This document shows, piece after piece, positions 5,656 through 9,356 of a DNA stretch of 9,356 nucleotides. The stretch is taken from NCBI GenBank assembly GCA_963840245.1, contig CAWIYI010000047.1:1-9356 (forward strand). Reading direction: 5' to 3'. Numbering within the stretch: the stretch's first letter is position 1; every line of letters begins with the position of its first letter. The translations under genes were made by a program, and so were the position numbers. The notes beneath the pieces are model-generated. The model did no database searches and had not been told where the DNA came from. It worked only from the letters and a program-made list of their open reading frames with translations. Source of the stretch: Bog-473 sp963840245 (GTDB lineage Bacteria; Actinomycetota; Acidimicrobiia; Acidimicrobiales; RAAP-2).

Positions 5656-6477
5656 TCAGCGGAGCCCGGCGAAGAGGTCCGTCTCGGGCACGGGCGCGTG
5701 CGTGGAGTCCAGCACGCGCACGAAGCTCTCGGACCCCATGACTCTCGAGAACAGCTCCTCGCCCATCTGCAGGAAGAAGATGTTGTCGCTCTGGCTCGCG
5801 TGCGCGCCGAGCGACGCGTACTTGCGGCCGGCCACGGCGCTGCAGTCGATCGTCGTCGTGATGAGCTCATCCGGGGTGCCGAAGTCCGGGTTCTCCTCCA
5901 CCTCGGCCGGGCGCTCGATGCCGGCCTCCGCCAGGATCTCGCCGAACCCGCGCACCCGCGAGCGGGCCAGGGCCGTGTAGTACAGCTTGGCCGGGATCCC
6001 GCACTCTTCGATGGCGGCACGGGTCACCCGGTTGGCCTGAATGTGATCGGGATGACCGTAGAAGCCGTTCTCGTCGTAGGTCACGACCACCTGTGGTTCG
6101 AAGGCACGCATCAAGGCCGCCAAGCGGCTCGCCGCGTCCGCCACCGGAGTGCGCCAGAAGGAGCCGGGTGCGTCATTCTGCGGCCAGCCCTCCATCCCCG
6201 AGTCGTGGTAGCCGAGGAGCTCCAGATCATCGACGCCCAGGATCTCGCAACTGGCTTCGAGCTCTTTGCGGCGCAGTGGGACGACGACCGCCTCGTCGTG
6301 CCCCGGCTCACCCGGCTTCACTCCGCCGGGCGCGTCCCCGAGCTCACCGTTGGTGCACGTCACCAGCACGGTGCGCACACCCTCGGCGCTGTAACGGGCG
6401 AGGATCCCGCCCGTGCCGATCGCTTCGTCGTCGGGATGGGCGTGCACCGCCATGAGGGTGAGGGGACGCTCTGGCAT
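5656..6477 (-). CDS. PIG-L family zinc-dependent deacetylase (MshB/Mca-like)
   Basis: A 273-aa cytosolic metal-dependent amide hydrolase of the LmbE/PIG-L family. In actinobacteria, members remove the acetyl group of GlcNAc-inositol in mycothiol synthesis (MshB), cleave mycothiol conjugates (Mca), or deacetylate other N-acetyl sugars. The N-terminal HAHPDDE motif supplies His14, Asp16 (the usual general base) and Asp17. The second motif, GHPDHIQ (142-147), supplies His142 and the zinc ligand His145. Between them are VTCTNGELGD and LGYHDSGM, both typical of the MshB/Mca branch. MshB, Mca and a relative acting on another substrate cannot be told apart here. The ATG start (6477) lies 6 nt from a -10-like TACGCT and has no Shine-Dalgarno. 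It follows the LLM gene by 33 bp, so it may be both co-transcribed and independently expressed. Confidence 0.9.
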   Translation of the reverse strand: MPERPLTLMAVHAHPDDEAIGTGGILARYSAEGVRTVLVTCTNGELGDAPGGVKPGEPGHDEAVVVPLRRKELEASCEILGVDDLELLGYHDSGMEGWPQNDAPGSFWRTPVADAASRLAALMRAFEPQVVVTYDENGFYGHPDHIQANRVTRAAIEECGIPAKLYYTALARSRVRGFGEILAEAGIERPAEVEENPDFGTPDELITTTIDCSAVAGRKYASLGAHASQSDNIFFLQMGEELFSRVMGSESFVRVLDSTHAPVPETDLFAGLR

Positions 6478-6483
6478 GGAGGC

Positions 6484-6489
6484 AGCGTA
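6484..6489 (-). promoter_or_regulatory. -10-like element of a leaderless promoter for the PIG-L gene
   Basis: Minus-strand TACGCT matches the actinobacterial -10 pattern TAnnnT and ends 6 nt before the ATG at 6477. A weak -35-like TGACCG lies 18 bp upstream. It falls in the 33-bp gap after the LLM gene, which has no Shine-Dalgarno. Confidence 0.5.
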
Positions 6490-6510
6490 GGGGTCCGTGC
6501 TGCGCCTCGG

Positions 6511-7404
6511 TCACGTCTGCAGGTCGCCCACCGCGTCAGCCAGGTGCTCGAGCTCGGCTCGCCAGTCCCCCGGCGGTGTCATCGGGCGCACGATGAATTT
6601 GGAGAACCCCACCTCCAGGAACTGCTCCAGCATCGACCGCAGGCCCTGGCGTCCCACGGGGATGATCTCCTCGAGCGGTCGGCCGCGGGCCCGACGGGCG
6701 AGCGGTGACGACGCCAGTGCGGCGACGTCGGTCCCCTCCGGTGCGTAGGCCAGGCTCACGCCGAAATGCTCGGGGCTGATGGCGCGCCCATGCTCTGCGG
6801 CCACGCGGTCGATCACCACCTTGCCGGCGGCGGCGTCGGCCGCGGTGCAGAAGGCGGGGATCCAGCCGTCGGCCAGTCGGCCACAGCGCTCCAGCGCGGC
6901 GGGGACGTTGCCACCCAGCCAAACGTCGAAGGGGTCCTGGGCCGGTCGCGGGGAGACCGAGACCTCGGCGAACGATCCGGCCGGCCCTTCGTGGCTGACC
7001 ACGTCGCCGGCCCAGAGGCGGCGCAGCACGGGCAGCGCGTCCTCCATCTGTTCGGCCCGCGCTGCGCTGGGGATGCCGATGGCGCTGCGCTCGCCCCCGA
7101 CCCCGAGCCCGGGGACGAACGTCAACAAGAAGTGCCCGCCCGAGAGGACGTCCAGGGTCGCCACCGCCTTGGCCAGCCACACCAGGTTGCGGCCCGGCAG
7201 CAGCATGGTCGTCCCGATCTTCAGCCCCGGACAGGCCCCCGACACCCAGGCCAGCCCGACCAGCGGGTCGGGCCCGGGCCGCGTCAGCACCTCGGGCAGC
7301 CACAGCGAGTCGAAGCCTGTCCCGGCGATCCCCTGTGCCAAGGCGACCATGGCGTCGGGACCGAGGCTCTCGCCGCCCGCGCTGATCCCGATACGGACCT
7401 TCAC
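6511..7404 (-). CDS. LLM-class flavin-dependent oxidoreductase (probably F420 or FMN)
   Basis: A 297-aa luciferase-like monooxygenase-fold protein, a TIM barrel that binds reduced F420 or FMN; the substrate is unknown. Family landmarks in order: strand 1 (MKVRIGISAGG), GTGFDSLWLPE (about 28-38), KIGTTMLLPGRN, KAVATLDVLSGGHFLLTF with GLGVGGE after it (the segment most typical of F420-dependent actinobacterial members), MEDALPVLRRLW, and FDVWLGGNVPAALERCGRLADGWIP. The length is normal. The GTG start at 7404 overlaps the TGA stop of the threonine aldolase gene as GTGA, so the two are translationally coupled. No functional link between aldolase and oxidoreductase is obvious. In this broad family, sequence alone does not give the reaction. 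Confidence 0.9.
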   Translation of the reverse strand: MKVRIGISAGGESLGPDAMVALAQGIAGTGFDSLWLPEVLTRPGPDPLVGLAWVSGACPGLKIGTTMLLPGRNLVWLAKAVATLDVLSGGHFLLTFVPGLGVGGERSAIGIPSAARAEQMEDALPVLRRLWAGDVVSHEGPAGSFAEVSVSPRPAQDPFDVWLGGNVPAALERCGRLADGWIPAFCTAADAAAGKVVIDRVAAEHGRAISPEHFGVSLAYAPEGTDVAALASSPLARRARGRPLEEIIPVGRQGLRSMLEQFLEVGFSKFIVRPMTPPGDWRAELEHLADAVGDLQT

Positions 7405-8417
7405 GGCGCGTCCTCCAAGGCGGCAATGGCGCGCGTCACGCCGGCCTCGTCCACATCACGGTGCGTGACGAAGCGGACCGTCCCGGGTGCGATGGCGTGG
7501 GCCAGCACCCCGTGACCCTCCAGGTGCGCCAGGAGCTTGTCCGGTTCGGCATGGGTGAACGTCACGATGTTCGTCCGGACTGAGGCCGGATCGAGACCGC
7601 AGCTTGGCCAGCGCAGTGCGACGGCGTCCGCCAACCGGGCCGCCCGTGCGTGGTCCTCGTGGAGGCGGCCGACCATCTCGTGCAGTGCCAGCAGTCCGGG
7701 GGCCGCCAGGACGCCCGCCTGGCGCATGCCGCCACCCAGGCGCTTGCGGGCCATCCGGGCCTCGGCCATCACGTCCTCGTTCCCGGCCAAAAGCGAGCCC
7801 ACGGGTGCGCAGAGACCCTTGGACAGGCAGCACATGACAGTGGTGGCCGCCGACGCCCACTCGGCCGCGGGCACGCCCGTTGCCACCTCGGCGTTGAAGA
7901 GCCGGGCCCCGTCCATGTGGATGGGGACCGGCCCGGCTGCGTCGACCAGCGCCCGCAGGCGGCTCGTCGACCAGGGGGCACCCGATGCCGCCATGTGGGT
8001 GTTCTCGATGCTGATGAGGGATACCGCAGGCTGATGGTGCTCGGCAGCCTGGCGGGCCCACCGCACCGCTTCCGCGTCCACCATGCCGTCCCCGTCGTCG
8101 AGCGCGACGAACTGGATCCCGGCGTTCAAGGCGGCGGCGCCGAACTCGTAGGCCACGACGTGCTGACGCCGTCCGGCCACAACGGCGCTCCCGGGCACGG
8201 TGAGGACCCGGAGGGCGATCTGGTTCGCCATGACCCCGGAGGCGACGAACAGCGCCGCCGGCTTGCCCAGCCGCGCCGCGAAGGCCTCCTCCAGCGCCCG
8301 CACCGTCGGATCCTCGCCGTAGTCGTCATCACCGACCTCCGCCTCTGCCATGGCGCGCCGCATCGCCCGCGTCGGTCGGGTCACGGTGTCGCTGCGCAGG
8401 TCGACCGCGTCGGGCAC
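7401..8417 (-). CDS. Low-specificity L-threonine aldolase (PLP enzyme)
   Basis: This enzyme cleaves L-threonine or L-allo-threonine to glycine and acetaldehyde in the cytosol. It is a fold-type I PLP enzyme of the beta-eliminating lyase group, 338 aa. Signatures in order: VDLRSDTVTRPT (5-16), DDDYGEDPTVRALE (30-43), SGVMANQIAL (60-69), ENTH (138-141), HMDGARLFNA (167-176, Asp169 for the PLP ring nitrogen), and LSKGLCAPVGS with Lys200 as the PLP-binding lysine. The frame stays open upstream to 8753, but that part lies opposite the thioesterase gene. I chose GTG 8417 because VDLRSDT is normally within a few residues of the N-terminus and because a -10-like TACCCT lies exactly 6 nt upstream. The gene is first in a likely operon with the LLM gene. 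The usual symbol is ltaE, but the specificity (threonine, allo-threonine or phenylserine) is not shown. Confidence 0.92.
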   Translation of the reverse strand: MPDAVDLRSDTVTRPTRAMRRAMAEAEVGDDDYGEDPTVRALEEAFAARLGKPAALFVASGVMANQIALRVLTVPGSAVVAGRRQHVVAYEFGAAALNAGIQFVALDDGDGMVDAEAVRWARQAAEHHQPAVSLISIENTHMAASGAPWSTSRLRALVDAAGPVPIHMDGARLFNAEVATGVPAAEWASAATTVMCCLSKGLCAPVGSLLAGNEDVMAEARMARKRLGGGMRQAGVLAAPGLLALHEMVGRLHEDHARAARLADAVALRWPSCGLDPASVRTNIVTFTHAEPDKLLAHLEGHGVLAHAIAPGTVRFVTHRDVDEAGVTRAIAALEDAP

Positions 8418-8423
8418 ATGCTC

Positions 8424-8429
8424 AGGGTA
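8424..8429 (-). promoter_or_regulatory. -10-like element of a leaderless promoter for the threonine aldolase operon
   Basis: Minus-strand TACCCT (TAnnnT pattern), then 6 nt (GAGCAT), then GTG 8417. It lies in the left arm of the palindrome. No convincing -35 and no Shine-Dalgarno. Confidence 0.5.
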
Positions 8430-8441
8430 ACGGGGCCCCGT

Positions 8442-8447
8442 TAACCT
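8442..8447 (+). promoter_or_regulatory. -10-like element of a leaderless promoter for the thioesterase gene
   Basis: Plus-strand TAACCT (TAnnnT pattern), then 6 nt (GCGGCC), then GTG 8454. It lies in the right arm of the palindrome, mirroring the aldolase element. No convincing -35 and no Shine-Dalgarno. Confidence 0.5.
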
Positions 8448-8453
8448 GCGGCC

Positions 8454-8933
8454 GTGACCACACCCCCCTCCACCTCCACCCCCGGAAACGGCGCTGCGCT
8501 GCCCGACGGCAGTGCCAGCATCCACGAGCTCCTCGACGTCGAGATCATCGAGGCCGGCCCCGAGCGCGTCGTCATGCGCCTGCCGGTCAATTGGAAGGTG
8601 CACCAGCCCTACGGCATCCTCCACGGCGGTGTCTCGGCCCTCCTGGCCGAGTCCGCCGCCAGTTTCGGGGCGGCGCTGGCCGCCGAGCCCGGCCGTAGCG
8701 TGGTCGGGATCGAGCTGAACGCCAGCCACCTGCGTTCTGTGCGGGACGGCCATCTGACCGCCGAGGCAACACCGGTCCGGGTCGGCCGAACCATCCAGGT
8801 CTGGCGCATCTCCCTCACCGACGACGACGGCCGAGCCATCTGCGAGGCCCGCTGCACCCTCTCGGCCGTCGGTGCACCGGGGGGTGCCGACGGCGCCGTC
8901 GCCTCGACCCGGACCCCCCCAAACTCGGAATAG
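8454..8933 (+). CDS. Hotdog-fold acyl-CoA thioesterase, PaaI/MenI-like
   Basis: A 159-aa thioesterase expected to hydrolyse an acyl-CoA in the cytosol. After a Pro/Ser/Thr-rich N-terminus of about 20 residues comes a single hotdog domain. It has VNWKVHQPYGILHGGVSALL (45-64) and the Glu of LLAESAAS (Glu66), the residue that catalyses in PaaI- and MenI-type enzymes. Next come GIELNASHLRSVRDGHL and a strand pair that ends EARCTLSAV. A disordered-looking Gly/Ala/Pro tail of about 20 residues follows. Candidate substrates are phenylacetyl-CoA-type compounds or 1,4-dihydroxy-2-naphthoyl-CoA (menaquinone synthesis), but no neighbour belongs to either pathway. The GTG start is supported by the -10 spacing and by the absence of any better start. 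It is divergent from the aldolase operon and 33 bp upstream of the next gene. Confidence 0.9.
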   Translation: MTTPPSTSTPGNGAALPDGSASIHELLDVEIIEAGPERVVMRLPVNWKVHQPYGILHGGVSALLAESAASFGAALAAEPGRSVVGIELNASHLRSVRDGHLTAEATPVRVGRTIQVWRISLTDDDGRAICEARCTLSAVGAPGGADGAVASTRTPPNSE

Positions 8934-8954
8934 TCACACCGTTGGCGGCAGGCG

Positions 8955-8960
8955 TAATAT
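8955..8960 (+). promoter_or_regulatory. -10-like element of a leaderless promoter for the second LLM gene
   Basis: TAATAT, close to the full -10 consensus, is followed by 6 nt (GTCGGT) and the GTG at 8967. It is an AT-rich hexamer in a very GC-rich setting, in the 33-bp gap after the thioesterase gene. No Shine-Dalgarno precedes the GTG. No clear -35 at the expected distance. Confidence 0.6.
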
Positions 8961-8966
8961 GTCGGT

Positions 8967-9356
8967 GTGACCCCGGTAGGAAGTGGATCGCCCAAACCCT
9001 CCCTCGGGTTCATACTCCCCGCCACCACGCAGGGAGAACTCTCTCCTCCCGTTGGTAGTACCCATAGTAGTACCGGGAGCGCCGCCGAGCTGATCGAGCT
9101 GTGCCGGTGCGCGGAGGCCACGGGGGCGGACTCGCTGTGGACGGTGGACCACCTCTACTGGCCGCACCCCATCGGCGAGGCGTTCACCACGCTGGCCGTG
9201 GCCGCCGTCACGACCACCCGGCCGCTGCTGGGCACGTGCATCTTGCAGCTGCCCCTGCGAACCGCCTCCGCCGTGGCCAAGCAGGCGACCGCTCTGCAGC
9301 TCCTCTCCGGTGGACGCTTCGTCCTCGGTCTCGGCGTGGGTAGCCACGAGCCTGAG
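8967..9356 (+). CDS. LLM-class flavin-dependent oxidoreductase, N-terminal part (runs off the window)
   Basis: The frame from GTG 8967 is open to the last base (130 codons), so the gene continues beyond the window. The start reads MTPVGSGSPKPSLGFILPAT with first-strand character, followed by AELIELCRCAEATGADSLWTVDHLYWPH, VAAVTTTRPLLGTCILQLPL, VAKQATALQLLSGGRFVLGL and GVGSHEPE. This is the standard N-terminal order of LLM proteins, and the SGGRFVLGLGVG segment fits F420-dependent members. Between the first strand and the first helix is a Ser/Thr/Gly-rich stretch (ELSPPVGSTHSSTGSAAE) with codons such as GGT, AGT and CAT that are unlike the GC-ending norm of the neighbours. GTG 8967 is preferred because TAATAT lies 6 nt upstream and in-frame homology begins soon after. 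It is a different protein from the minus-strand LLM gene, not a copy. The substrate is unknown. Confidence 0.88.
   Translation, partial: MTPVGSGSPKPSLGFILPATTQGELSPPVGSTHSSTGSAAELIELCRCAEATGADSLWTVDHLYWPHPIGEAFTTLAVAAVTTTRPLLGTCILQLPLRTASAVAKQATALQLLSGGRFVLGLGVGSHEPE

Larger units (their letters stand above)
8423..8448. promoter_or_regulatory. 26-bp near-perfect palindrome between divergent genes (operator candidate)
   Basis: CAGGGTAACGGGG (8423-8435) is followed at once by CCCCGTTAACCTG (8436-8448). All pairs match except 8427/8444, and the central 16 bp (8428-8443) are perfect. It occupies most of the 36-bp gap between the GTG starts of the aldolase (8417) and thioesterase (8454). Each arm includes one gene's -10-like hexamer. 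A dimeric repressor bound here would block both promoters. A role as a transcribed hairpin is unlikely if both mRNAs are leaderless. Confidence 0.7.

Noticed and set aside
6478..6510. Possible small gene or terminator between the LLM and PIG-L genes
   Set aside because: The gap is 33 bp with no hairpin; the only feature is the -10-like TACGCT.
8418..8753. N-terminal extension of the threonine aldolase frame to 8753
   Set aside because: It lies antisense to the thioesterase gene, and family homology begins right at GTG 8417.
8959..8970. Three-codon upstream frame ATG TCG GTG TGA overlapping the second LLM start
   Set aside because: It would lie mostly upstream of the predicted transcription start and overlaps the -10 element; probably chance.

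Overview
The window is high-GC DNA whose gene content fits an actinobacterium (Actinomycetota). The pointers are a MshB/Mca-type PIG-L deacetylase, two luciferase-like (LLM, probably F420- or FMN-using) oxidoreductases, an ECF sigma factor paired with a zinc-binding RskA-like anti-sigma factor, many GTG starts, and several start codons placed as if their mRNAs were leaderless. An uncultured lineage is possible, but the sequence does not settle the taxon.

Region 1 (1-5352) is dominated by an imperfect direct tandem repeat of about 2.7 kb. Each unit carries, in order: the C-terminal two thirds of S-adenosylhomocysteine hydrolase (ahcY, +), a convergent anti-sigma gene (-), its overlapping ECF sigma gene (-), and a divergent gene for a small membrane protein (+). 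By my hand count the units differ at about 49 substitutions and 2 single-base indels (about 98% identity). In unit 1 the sigma gene is frameshifted and the membrane gene is cut off at 2660. In unit 2 ahcY lacks its N-terminus and the anti-sigma gene is frameshifted near its end. The intact parts therefore lie in different units: anti-sigma in unit 1, sigma and membrane protein in unit 2, and full-length ahcY only if unit 1 continues upstream of the window. The unit-to-unit differences in ahcY are almost all silent. That fits two alleles that were each under selection (strain haplotypes, or an assembly join) at least as well as a recent in-place duplication.

Region 2 (5060-5655) holds the intact membrane-protein gene and a strong hairpin, probably a bidirectional terminator, before the convergent genes that follow.

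Region 3 (5656-8417, -) reads, in transcription order, low-specificity threonine aldolase, then an LLM oxidoreductase (coupled by a GTGA overlap), then a PIG-L deacetylase with its own likely promoter.

Region 4 (8454-9356, +) has a hotdog-fold acyl-CoA thioesterase and the 5' part of a second LLM oxidoreductase that runs off the window. The aldolase and thioesterase diverge from a 36-bp gap. That gap is almost filled by a 26-bp near-perfect palindrome whose two arms each contain a -10-like hexamer exactly 6 nt from a GTG start.

Regulation as read from sequence: the sigma and membrane-protein genes diverge from back-to-back ECF-type promoter candidates (TGAATC-N17-CGTAGA and GCAATC-N17-CGTATC) preserved in both repeat units. 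This suggests that the sigma factor drives itself, its anti-sigma factor and the membrane protein. There is no rRNA, tRNA, CRISPR array or insertion sequence, and no gap longer than 300 bases without a gene.
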